A stretch of DNA of 41,646 nt from Methanobacteriota archaeon (GTDB lineage Archaea; Halobacteriota; Methanomicrobia; Methanomicrobiales; Methanospirillaceae). Where the stretch lies: contig JAKPSJ010000148.1 of the NCBI GenBank assembly GCA_029555345.1, positions 1 to 41,646 of the forward strand. Direction: 5' to 3'. Under the pieces are notes generated by a model. The model had not been told where the DNA came from. It was given only the letters and a program-made list of their open reading frames with translations, and ran no database searches. This document shows positions 9,270-17,453 of this stretch, in pieces. The stretch's first letter is position 1. Every line of letters begins with the position of its first letter. The position numbers were made by a program, and so were the translations under genes.

Positions 9270-11795
9270 TTCTCCACCGGGACTGGCTGCCTGGCAACCA
9301 CCAGCTGCCCGGCGGGGTGTCCTTCCCTGCTCAGGATGAAAGAGAACTCCAGGATCACGCAACTCTTATTCCTTCCGACACGTACCCAGATTGTGTCCGT
9401 TCACCTGGCAGGATCTCCCGACCGATGCAGGCACAGGTTCACACTTTCAGCGTCTTCCAGGTCCAGGAACTCGGTGAACAGTCTTCCTGCCATCTCAATC
9501 AGGGGTATTTCCAGAAGTGTGGCAAGAGGAGGATTTGCCCTGTTTATCCCTCCTCCCGGATAAAGGAGTGCACACCCATCGGGAAGCATCCCGAATACGG
9601 ATTCAAAGAGAATACCTCAGTTTCCGTCTCCCTCTCTGGACGCGCCATGATCTGCAAATGCACTCTGGCCCGTATACCAGGGAATCAGGAGGGATTCCCT
9701 TGCCTTTTTCCATTCGGATATGTCCCTGAACGACTCGATTGCCCCGATGATATTTCCTTCCCCGTCAAAGAGCGGCGTTGCCTTGGCCCAGAGGAACTTC
9801 TCATTCCTTCCCTTGGACGCAGGGATTTTGGCCTCGACATAGATACTGTCACCAAACTTCCTGACCAAAGGGTAGGCCCTGGCAAGGTCGTGTGCCGAGT
9901 CGCCCAGGATATCGACAAGAATGGGCATTGCTCCCTGAAGGAATGCAAGAGCGTCTGCATACCTGTCAGACCCGAGCACCTCTTCCCTTTTAACCCCTGA
10001 AAGAACCTCCATGGCCCTGTTCCAGGCGATAACCCTCCTCTCCCTGCCAATGATGAAGGTCGGGTCCGGCATGAACTCGACAGCTTCCTGGAGTTTCTCA
10101 TAGACCGTCTTGAGTATCTTTTCTATCGTTTTCTGACCGGTAGTCTCCATGAGGACGCAGATGATGCAGAGTGGATCGCCCCCCCTGTCCCTGACCAGAG
10201 TTGCTGAGCACTGGAAGAACCCTGCGTCCCGCCCGGGCACCTGTGTCCGGATCTCTCCGTTCCACCTCCCGTTCTGGTGGAGGATCCAGTTGATTTCACT
10301 GACCCGTGGAGTTATGGAATCTGCAATGAGCCAGAACAGGTCCATGTGTTTCTGTTGCATGTCCTCGAGATCTGTTGCCCCGAACCATGACAGGAAGCTC
10401 CTGTTTGCATAAATCAGGCGGTCATTTTTGTCAAAAATAAAAATGCTGTTGATAGCCGCTTCGATCGCAGTATTTTTTATCCGTATCTCCTGTTCTGCCT
10501 CGACCCTTTCCGTGATATCCACGAGGGATAGCATGATCGCAACCGGGGCACCCCTCGAGTCCCTAACCAGGTTTCCAATGCAGTAGATAAAGGACCTCGT
10601 GCCATCATTCCTGTGGACCACCATCTCTTCTGTCCATTCCCCTCTCTCCAGCATGCCCTGCATCATGTCACCCATGGTGTGGCCCTGGTGTCCCCGGGCA
10701 TCCAGCATGGCAAGGGACTTGTTTATTATCTCTTCGAGGCGTGGTATCCCGAAAATTCTGAGAAAGGCATTGTTTGCATGGGTGATCCTGCCGTCCAGTG
10801 TTGCAATCGCAATCCCGTTGATGGATGACGACACAGCCATGTTCAGGACATGGAGCCTCTCCTCGGAAAGTTTCCTCTCGGTAATATCCCTGCCGACTCC
10901 CTGGTACTCGACTATCCTCCCAGAACCGTCAAAAATTGCCCTGTTCGTCCACTGTTGCCACCTGATTTCACCGGATGGACAGGTTACCCTTTGCTCATGG
11001 GTCTCAACCTCATGACCTGGACCGAGAGAGAGAGAGGATTTTCTGCCTTACCATATCCCTGTCACCGGGATAGACAAAAGAGAGCATATCCTTTCCAAGG
11101 ATCTCTTCCGTTGGCTGCCCAAGGTACTTGCTCACAGCGCCGTTGGTGAAAGTGAAGCAAAATCCAGGGTCGAACCGGGTGATCAACTCGGTCTGGTCTT
11201 CAACAATTGCCCGGTACCGCTCCTCGCTCATCCTGATTTTCTTTCCGAAGTCACGGGCGACTGTCACGTCGTCGAATATCAGGGTATATCCCCTGCTTCC
11301 ATTCTCAAAGACTGTGGGGACGACCTTGTATGCCAGCGTGCAGTCTTTCCCGGCAATTGGGAGGGTTACCTCCTGCTTCCTTCCCGTGAGTTGGTTCTCC
11401 TCCCCGAAGATTATCCCGGAGGAGAGTGCCCCGATTCGCGGGTTGCCCGAAGTCCTGAAGTCGGTACCTATCAGGTCATCCTTCCCAAGCGAAAAGAAAG
11501 AGAGGAAATTGTCGTTGACATCGATGACCCGGAAATCCGAGTCTAGGATGAGGATGAGTTCCGTTGCGAACTTGAGTAGTGACGATATGGGGACGCGCTG
11601 GGCGAGGGAATAGACCTTTGCGTTACCATAGTGCCTGACCTCGACGTCTCCCGTGATGAGCAGGATCTCCAGGTACTTTGCAACGGAGTTCCGGTTCAAC
11701 TTCAGGGTGTGGGAGATATCTGATATTGCGAGGCCTTTTGGACGGCTTTTCAATAGTCTCTTAATTCTTGCAATTTTTTCCTGGTCCGGGATCAT
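9263..11795 (-). pseudogene. Interrupted multi-PAS sensor/regulator with N-terminal HTH; frameshift in (CT)n tract at about 11024-11036 and in-frame TGA at 9617-9619 and 9401-9403
   Basis: N-terminal piece MIPDQEKIARIKRLLKSRPKGLAISDISHTLKLNRNSVAKYLEILL... ends at TGA 11010-11012. The -1/+2 frame continues a PAS domain (GPGHEVETHEQRVTCPSGEIRWQQWTNRAIFDGSGRIVEYQGVGRDITERK...) into ORF 9617-10840, then in frame past two TGAs (GILFESVFGMLPDGCALL...TDTIWVRVGRNKSCVILEFSFILSREG...) to TAG 9263-9265. Confidence 0.75.
11024..11036 (-). repeat. (CT)n dinucleotide microsatellite (6.5 units) at the frameshift point of the PAS gene
   Basis: + strand GAGAGAGAGAGAG at 11024-11036. Confidence 0.97.
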
Positions 11796-12045
11796 GACAG
11801 TGGTTTGATCTCCCCCAGCCTGCGATAAAGATATGCCAACCAGATGAGTCCCCCCGATCCCGGCGGGTCCGGTTGCTGGAAGTCCAATCCCCCTCTGCAA
11901 CGGTGCTTTCCGCGGAGGAGGGGCACAGGGAAAGGGTTTATCACCCAAACAAGGAGACCCTCCTCATAGATACGCGGGATAATTGGCACCAGAATAGGGA
12001 TCATCACCCAAAAATTTTTCTATATCAGTAGTATATGCAATACCG

Positions 12046-12507
12046 ATGGAGAACCCCGGGAATACTGGAGAGATACTCCTCGTCGAGGACAACCCCAACG
12101 ATGTCGAACTCATCCTCCATATTTTCCAGTGGTGCAACCTTTCCGACAGGGTCCACGTAGCATGGAACGGTGAAGAAGCCCTCGACTACGTATTTGGTAC
12201 AGGCCCTTATAGGGGAAGAGACATCCATTACCAGCCAAACGTCATCCTCCTCGACCTGAAACTTCCGAAAGTCGATGGTATAGAAGTTCTAAGACGCCTG
12301 AAAGGTGACCCGGAAACCCGCACCATTCCCGTTGTGGTCCTGACCTCTTCCAGGGAAGACCGGGATGTCGTAGCGAGCTATGACCTCGGAGTGAACAGCT
12401 ATATTGTAAAACCGGTGAATTTTGACGATTTTGCAAACGTCATCCGGGAGCTTGGGCTCTACTGGAGGGTTATCAACCAACCGCCAATAAAAAAGGGCAG
12501 TGAGTAG
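12046..12507 (+). CDS. Single-domain response regulator (REC, Rcp1-like)
   Basis: ILLVEDNPNDVELILHIFQ...NVILLDLKLPKVDGIEVLRRLK...PVVVLTSSREDRDV...SYIVKPVNFDDF. Confidence 0.95.
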   Translation: MENPGNTGEILLVEDNPNDVELILHIFQWCNLSDRVHVAWNGEEALDYVFGTGPYRGRDIHYQPNVILLDLKLPKVDGIEVLRRLKGDPETRTIPVVVLTSSREDRDVVASYDLGVNSYIVKPVNFDDFANVIRELGLYWRVINQPPIKKGSE

Positions 12508-12600
12508 ACCTCATTATCTCTCTTGTTCGTCCATGAACTGCTGGATCTTTTTTCTCTTGAATAATCCTGATACATTGATTCTACCGGTTGCCACTATGAG

Positions 12601-13530
12601 TCACGGGGAGGGCAGCCGTGCCCGCTCTCCGGCGTCTTTTTCCGCAACAAGGAGGTAATATGCCGCAAGCCCCTTCCACTCCCCCCACCGTCCGGCAATC
12701 TCCCTCGCCCGGGCCGGGCTGACCTCCTCCCCGGGGCAATAGAAACGGCCTATCGCACGCCTGATCCCCAGGTCGTCGGCAGGGATAGTGTCCAGGCGAT
12801 GAAGGCCCCGCAGGAGCACGAACTCCGCTGTCCACCTCCCGATACCCCTGATCTTGCAGAGTTCGCGGACAAAGGAGTCTGGATCGCTTGCCGATCCTGA
12901 TGATTCGAGGTCAAGCGCCCCGTTCTTCACCATTCGTGCAATACCCGAGATATACTCGCCTTTCCGGGCAGAGAGCCCGCAATCGCGGAACTCGGCCGGA
13001 CTTGCGTCCGCGAGATCCACCGGCCGGGGATATGCACAGTACGTCTTTTTACCGACCCTGACCTCTTCTCCAAACCGTCTCACCAGTCGCGACTCGATCT
13101 TCCGTGCGACAGGGGTCGCGATCTGCTGCTCGATGATCGATGTCACCAGTGCCTCGAAGACGGTTTCTGACGATGGGACTTTCAGGCCATGAAGGGCTGC
13201 CGTCAGGCTGGAGAGAACAGGGTCGTCACTTACTGCCTGGTAAAAAACTTCGAGGTCATCGTCCAGGCTCAGCAGGCGGGAGATATGTCTCTTCAAGTCT
13301 TCTTCAGAGGCTTCACGTGAATCCTCTCCTGGGAGAGCATCGACTGCAAGGACTGCATCGCCCTCCTCTCCAACATCCCTGATACGGATGACAACCGGTC
13401 CACCGCCAATACGGATGACCTGGGAAAAGATATTCTGCTGGAACGTCCTGAATGCCGGGTCTCCACCGGAAAAGAAACTGCAGCTTAAGGAAAAGTCATA
13501 CGGGGGGACCGGGTGGATGAGGAGGGGCAT
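12601..13530 (-). CDS. HhH-GPD DNA glycosylase (AlkA/OGG-like)
   Basis: Start at MPLLIHPVPPYDFSLSCSFFSGGDPAFR; FEALVTSIIEQQIATPVARKIESRLVRRFGE...LCKIRGIGRWTAEFVLLRGLHRLDTIPADDLGIRRAIG. The upstream part of the 742-aa ORF is antisense to gap and not coding. Confidence 0.9.
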   Translation of the reverse strand: MPLLIHPVPPYDFSLSCSFFSGGDPAFRTFQQNIFSQVIRIGGGPVVIRIRDVGEEGDAVLAVDALPGEDSREASEEDLKRHISRLLSLDDDLEVFYQAVSDDPVLSSLTAALHGLKVPSSETVFEALVTSIIEQQIATPVARKIESRLVRRFGEEVRVGKKTYCAYPRPVDLADASPAEFRDCGLSARKGEYISGIARMVKNGALDLESSGSASDPDSFVRELCKIRGIGRWTAEFVLLRGLHRLDTIPADDLGIRRAIGRFYCPGEEVSPARAREIAGRWGEWKGLAAYYLLVAEKDAGERARLPSP

Positions 13531-13632
13531 TCCGCAGGATACAATGGGAGGGGGCGGGAGAAAAAATGGTGGTATTTCTTCTTCCCCATAAGTGGCAATC
13601 TTTAATTCCCCCCGTTCCCACTCCCTCACCAT

Positions 13633-14655
13633 ATGATCAGAGTTGCCATCAATGGGTACGGGACCATTGGAAAGCGTGTTGCCGACGCGGTGTCCGCCCA
13701 GCCTGACATGAAAGTGGTGGGGGTCTCCAAGACGAGGCCAAGCCACGAGGCCTTTGTAGCCAAGTCCAGGGGATACCCGCTCTACATCGCCGACCTCTCG
13801 AAAAAGGCTGCCTTCGAGAAGGCCGGTCTCCCTGTCGCGGGGAGCGTCGAAGACATGCTGGAGGCTGCCGATATCGTGGTGGATGCAACGCCGGGCGGTG
13901 TCGGGGAGAAGAACAGGCCGCTCTACGAGAAGGCAGGGGTGAAGGCAATCTGGCAGGGTGGGGAAGAGCACGAAGTCGCCGGGTTCTCGTTCAACTCTGA
14001 CTGCAATTACACTGATGCCCTGGGAAAGCAGTTCGCACGCGTTGTCTCCTGCAACACCACGGGGCTGTGCCGCATCATCAACGCGATGGACAGGAATTTC
14101 GGTGTTGATAAGGTCCGGGCACTGATGGTGCGCCGGGGGGGGGATCCTGCAGACATCAAGAGGGGTCCCATCGATGCAATCGTGCTGAACCCTGTCCATA
14201 TCCCCAGCCACCATGGGCCGGACGTCCAGAGCGTACTGCCTCACATCGACATCGTCACGCTTGCCATGATCGTCCCGGTGACGATGATGCATATGCATGC
14301 CGTGCAGATGGATTTGAAAAAAGCGGCCACTCGCGACGAGGTCATCAGCATCATCGAGAAGAACCCCCGGATGGGGCTCGTACGGAATGCAACCGGGATC
14401 ACAAGCACGGCCGAGCTGAAGGAGTATGCCATGGACATGGGGCGGCCACGCTCGGACCTGTGGGAGAACGGTATCTTCGAAGATTCGATCTCCTGCGCAG
14501 GGAAGGAACTCTACCTCTTCCAGGCGATCCACCAGGAGGCGGACGTCGTGGTCGAGAACATCGACTGCATCCGGGCGATGACAGGCATCGAGAAGGACCC
14601 GGCAAGATCCATCGCAATGACAAACCGTGCATTGAACTTCCTGCCAATCAAGTGA
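13633..14655 (+). CDS. gap: Archaeal (type II) glyceraldehyde-3-phosphate dehydrogenase
   Basis: MIRVAINGYGTIGKRVADAVSAQPDMKVVGVSKTRP...SCNTTGLCRIINAMDRNFGVDKVRALMVRRGGDPADIKRGPIDAIVLNPVHIPSHHGPDVQ. Confidence 0.97.
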   Translation: MIRVAINGYGTIGKRVADAVSAQPDMKVVGVSKTRPSHEAFVAKSRGYPLYIADLSKKAAFEKAGLPVAGSVEDMLEAADIVVDATPGGVGEKNRPLYEKAGVKAIWQGGEEHEVAGFSFNSDCNYTDALGKQFARVVSCNTTGLCRIINAMDRNFGVDKVRALMVRRGGDPADIKRGPIDAIVLNPVHIPSHHGPDVQSVLPHIDIVTLAMIVPVTMMHMHAVQMDLKKAATRDEVISIIEKNPRMGLVRNATGITSTAELKEYAMDMGRPRSDLWENGIFEDSISCAGKELYLFQAIHQEADVVVENIDCIRAMTGIEKDPARSIAMTNRALNFLPIK

Positions 14656-14679
14656 CCTTTTTTCGACTGGCTCGATGCA

Positions 14680-14701
14680 TCGGGTGAGGGGTCTCACCCG
14701 A
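14680..14701 (+). terminator. Hairpin downstream of gap (TCGGGTGAG-GGGT-CTCACCCGA)
   Basis: Perfect 9-bp stem with 4-nt loop, 24 nt after the gap stop; no U-tract, so termination role is inferred. Confidence 0.45.
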
Positions 14702-14703
14702 CT

Positions 14704-14831
14704 CTGGCATGAAAACAATAATGGTGCGTCTCGCAACAGGCCCGACGCATGAAAATGCCGGGGACATTTTCTTAGGAGATCGCATCTGCGATTTTCATCG
14801 GGAGGGGGCCTGTGAACGCAGGTTATCATGT
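14704..14831 (+). repeat. Long imperfect inverted-repeat element, copy 1
   Basis: 14709-14743 ATGAAAACAATAATGGTGCGTCTCGCAACAGGCCC is identical to the reverse complement of 20918-20952; 14734-14771 matches 20873-20910 in direct orientation with one mismatch. Outer boundary approximate. Confidence 0.85.
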
Positions 14832-15006
14832 GAGTTTTTTATACCCGGATGGTCAGCCGGATATTTCGTCGCACGTGTGTTTTGCTCCAATCTCTGCCTC
14901 CGATCCCATCTGTCCAGGCCTCTGTCCCCCCCTTGGGGACCTGGAAGAATGAATGCTTCTGGCATCCTCACAAGCATTAACACCATGAATTCCCCATTTT
15001 ATACGA

Positions 15007-15948
15007 ATGGATGCGTATGCCCTGGCGACGAGGAATACCGTGGAAGTGGTCACGGACGACGAGCTCCGCGAGCTCCTCGCGAAGGAGAAGAAAAGGGTAT
15101 ATGCCGGGTATGAACCGAGCGGCGAGATCCACCTCGGCCACCTCGTGACAGTCAACAAGCTCATCGACCTCCAGGAGGCAGGCTTCGATGTTGTCATCCT
15201 GCTCGCGGACCTCCATGCATTTCTGAACAGGAAAGGGACCATGGAGGAGGTCCGGGAACTGGCCAGGTACAACAGGCGGTGCTTCGAAGGACTCGGGCTC
15301 TCCGGTGTCCGGTACGTGCTCGGGTCGGACCTGCAGCTCGACAGGGACTACGAACTGATGGTCCTGCGGCTGTCCCAGCAGATCACATTGAACAGGGCTA
15401 CGCGGAGCATGGATGAAGTGGGCAGGCAGATGGAGAACCCGACCGTCTCCCAGATGATCTATCCGATCATGCAGATGGTGGACATTGCAAGGCTGGGGGT
15501 CGATGCTGCTGTCGGAGGCATAGACCAGAGGAAGATCCACATGCTCGCCAGGGAACACCTCCCCTCCGTAGGGTACCCGGCACCGGTCTGCATCCATACG
15601 CCTATCATAAATGGCCTCGACGGGAAGAAGATGTCCTCCTCGAGCCACAATTACATATCCGTTGCCGACAGCGTCGAAGACATCGAGAAGAAATGCCAGA
15701 AAGCGTTCTGCCCGCCGGAGTGCGAGGACAACCCGATCCTCCAGATCCTCCAGTACCATATCTTTCCCCGAGTCCCCTGCGTGGAGGTACACAGGCCCGA
15801 AAAGTTCGGGGGCGACCGGGAGTTTTCAAGCTATTCGGAACTCGAAGACGCATACAGGAAAGGGAGCATCCACCCGCTCGACCTGAAGAAGACCACTGCC
15901 CGTTACCTGGCCGAGATCCTTGCAGGTGTCAGGGACCGCGCAGTATGA
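15007..15948 (+). CDS. tyrS: Tyrosyl-tRNA synthetase
   Basis: VYAGYEPSGEIHLGHLVTVNKLIDLQ...GGIDQRKIHMLARE...NGLDGKKMSSSSHNYISVAD (HIGH-like and KMSSS motifs). Confidence 0.97.
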   Translation: MDAYALATRNTVEVVTDDELRELLAKEKKRVYAGYEPSGEIHLGHLVTVNKLIDLQEAGFDVVILLADLHAFLNRKGTMEEVRELARYNRRCFEGLGLSGVRYVLGSDLQLDRDYELMVLRLSQQITLNRATRSMDEVGRQMENPTVSQMIYPIMQMVDIARLGVDAAVGGIDQRKIHMLAREHLPSVGYPAPVCIHTPIINGLDGKKMSSSSHNYISVADSVEDIEKKCQKAFCPPECEDNPILQILQYHIFPRVPCVEVHRPEKFGGDREFSSYSELEDAYRKGSIHPLDLKKTTARYLAEILAGVRDRAV

Positions 15949-15960
15949 GCGGGTGAGAGG

Positions 15961-16767
15961 GTGAGCATCGACCGCATCGAGGACAGGTTCGACCGGAAGA
16001 TCGCGGAACTCGGGGTCCGAGTCAGGGACATGGACCAGCTCAAGGTGCGCGAGGATGTCTTTGACGAGATCACCCTCCTCTCCCTCTACCGCCTCGTCCA
16101 TAGGGGCTGGATCACTGCAATCGGGGGATCCATCTCGACGGGGAAGGAGGCCAACATTTTTTTTGGTGACCGGGACAAGACCGCCCTCGCGATCAAGATT
16201 TACCGGATCCGGACTGCCAATTTCAATGCAATGAGCGAGTACATCATCGGGGACCGGCGGTTCTCGGGGATCAGGAGGACCCGCAAGGACATCGTCTTTG
16301 CATGGACCAGGAAGGAGTACTCCAATCTCCTTCGTGCCCACGAAGCGGGTCTTCCTGTCCCCAGGCCTCTCGTTTGGGACAGGAACATACTTATCATGGA
16401 GTTTCTCGGCGAGGGTGAACGCCCCTATCCCCAGCTCCGGGCAGCAGATCTGGAGGACCCGGCCTCCGCATACCAGGAGATCCTCGGGTTCATCACGGCA
16501 CTCTACCGGAAAGCCGGCCTCGTTCATGCCGACCTCTCGGAGTACAACATCCTCGCAGGAGACCGCCTCTATATCATCGACATGGGGCAGGCTGTCATGG
16601 AGGACCACCCCCGGGCGCTCCATTTCCTGGCCCGGGACATCGCAAACATCAACAGGTTTTTCCGGTCAAAGTGTCCTCTCCGTGATGAGAGGGAGTTCTT
16701 TTCCGAGGTGACCGGGATCTCACTCGAGGGAGAGCCCGCCGGTGACGGGAGGCGAAAGAAGGCATGA
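15961..16767 (+). CDS. RIO-type atypical serine/threonine protein kinase (Rio1/Rio2-like)
   Basis: GGSISTGKEANIFFGD...ALAIKIYRI...NILIMEFLGE...LVHADLSEYNILAGDRLYIIDMGQAV; GTG start. Confidence 0.93.
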   Translation: MSIDRIEDRFDRKIAELGVRVRDMDQLKVREDVFDEITLLSLYRLVHRGWITAIGGSISTGKEANIFFGDRDKTALAIKIYRIRTANFNAMSEYIIGDRRFSGIRRTRKDIVFAWTRKEYSNLLRAHEAGLPVPRPLVWDRNILIMEFLGEGERPYPQLRAADLEDPASAYQEILGFITALYRKAGLVHADLSEYNILAGDRLYIIDMGQAVMEDHPRALHFLARDIANINRFFRSKCPLRDEREFFSEVTGISLEGEPAGDGRRKKA

Positions 16768-17303
16768 TGCAGGAACTGAAAATGGCCCAGAACCGTGTTG
16801 GTGTCCTGATAGGGAAGGGCGGCCAGGTAAAGAAGGACCTGGAGGAGAAGACAAGGACCCGGATAAGTATCGATAGCCAGGAAGGGATGGTCAGAATCGA
16901 GGGCGAATCTGCAGTCCCCTTCCTCCGGGCAGTCGAGGTGATCAATGCCATCAACAGGGGTTTTTCACCTGAACGGGCGTTTTCCCTCCTCGAAGACGAA
17001 GACCTCCTCCTCGATGTGATCGACCTTTCCGGGGTCGCTGACACCCCCCGGCAGCTGGACCGTATCAGGGGGAGGGTCATCGGGCGCGACGGCAGGGCGC
17101 GAGAGCAGATCGAACACATGACGAACACCCAGATCTCCGTCCTCGGAAAGACAATCGCCCTTATCGGTCTGCCGGAACAGCTCAAGGTTGCCCGGGCTGC
17201 AATCGACATGCTGGTCGAAGGTGCCCCCCACGAAGCGGTCTTCTCCTACCTCGAGAAGAAAAGACAGGAATCCCGGCAGAACATGGTCGATTACTACTAC
17301 TGA
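16764..17303 (+). CDS. KH-domain RNA-binding protein (Dim2/Krr1/Pno1-like)
   Basis: VGVLIGKGGQVKKDLEEKTRTRISIDSQEG...IRGRVIGRDGRAREQIEHMTNTQISVLGKTIALIG (two KH GXXG-type loops); directly follows RIO kinase. Confidence 0.93.
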   Translation: MMQELKMAQNRVGVLIGKGGQVKKDLEEKTRTRISIDSQEGMVRIEGESAVPFLRAVEVINAINRGFSPERAFSLLEDEDLLLDVIDLSGVADTPRQLDRIRGRVIGRDGRAREQIEHMTNTQISVLGKTIALIGLPEQLKVARAAIDMLVEGAPHEAVFSYLEKKRQESRQNMVDYYY

Positions 17304-17427
17304 TACTATGAGTTGCATCGTTGGCTACCGAGAGGGCGAACTGACGGCCCCATGGCATCATTTCCAGTGCAAGTGGATAACATCGGATGACCATGTTTTT
17401 TATTGAGATCAAATTATAATGAGAGTC

Positions 17428-17448
17428 CTGGAGTGGAAACAAAGGGGT
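17428..17448 (+). other. Isolated ORB-like motif at hel308 start
   Basis: CTGGAGTGGAAACAAAGGGGT; last 17 nt (AGTGGAAACAAAGGGGT) identical to the oriC motif at 21562-21582. Confidence 0.6.
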
Positions 17449-17453
17449 TATAA

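Noticed and set aside
9401-9619. Selenocysteine or pyrrolysine recoding of the in-frame stops
   Set aside because: The codons are TGA (not TAG), no SECIS-like element was seen, and an additional frameshift in the same gene makes decay more likely.
14126-14134. G8 homopolymer inside gap as a possible slippage site
   Set aside because: Reading frame is intact through it (CGC CGG GGG GGG GAT = RRGGD) and the downstream sequence is normal GAPDH.
12601-14829. 742-aa minus-strand ORF as a giant protein
   Set aside because: Only the C-terminal 310 codons match a DNA glycosylase; the upstream part is antisense to gap and reflects high-GC spurious ORF extension.
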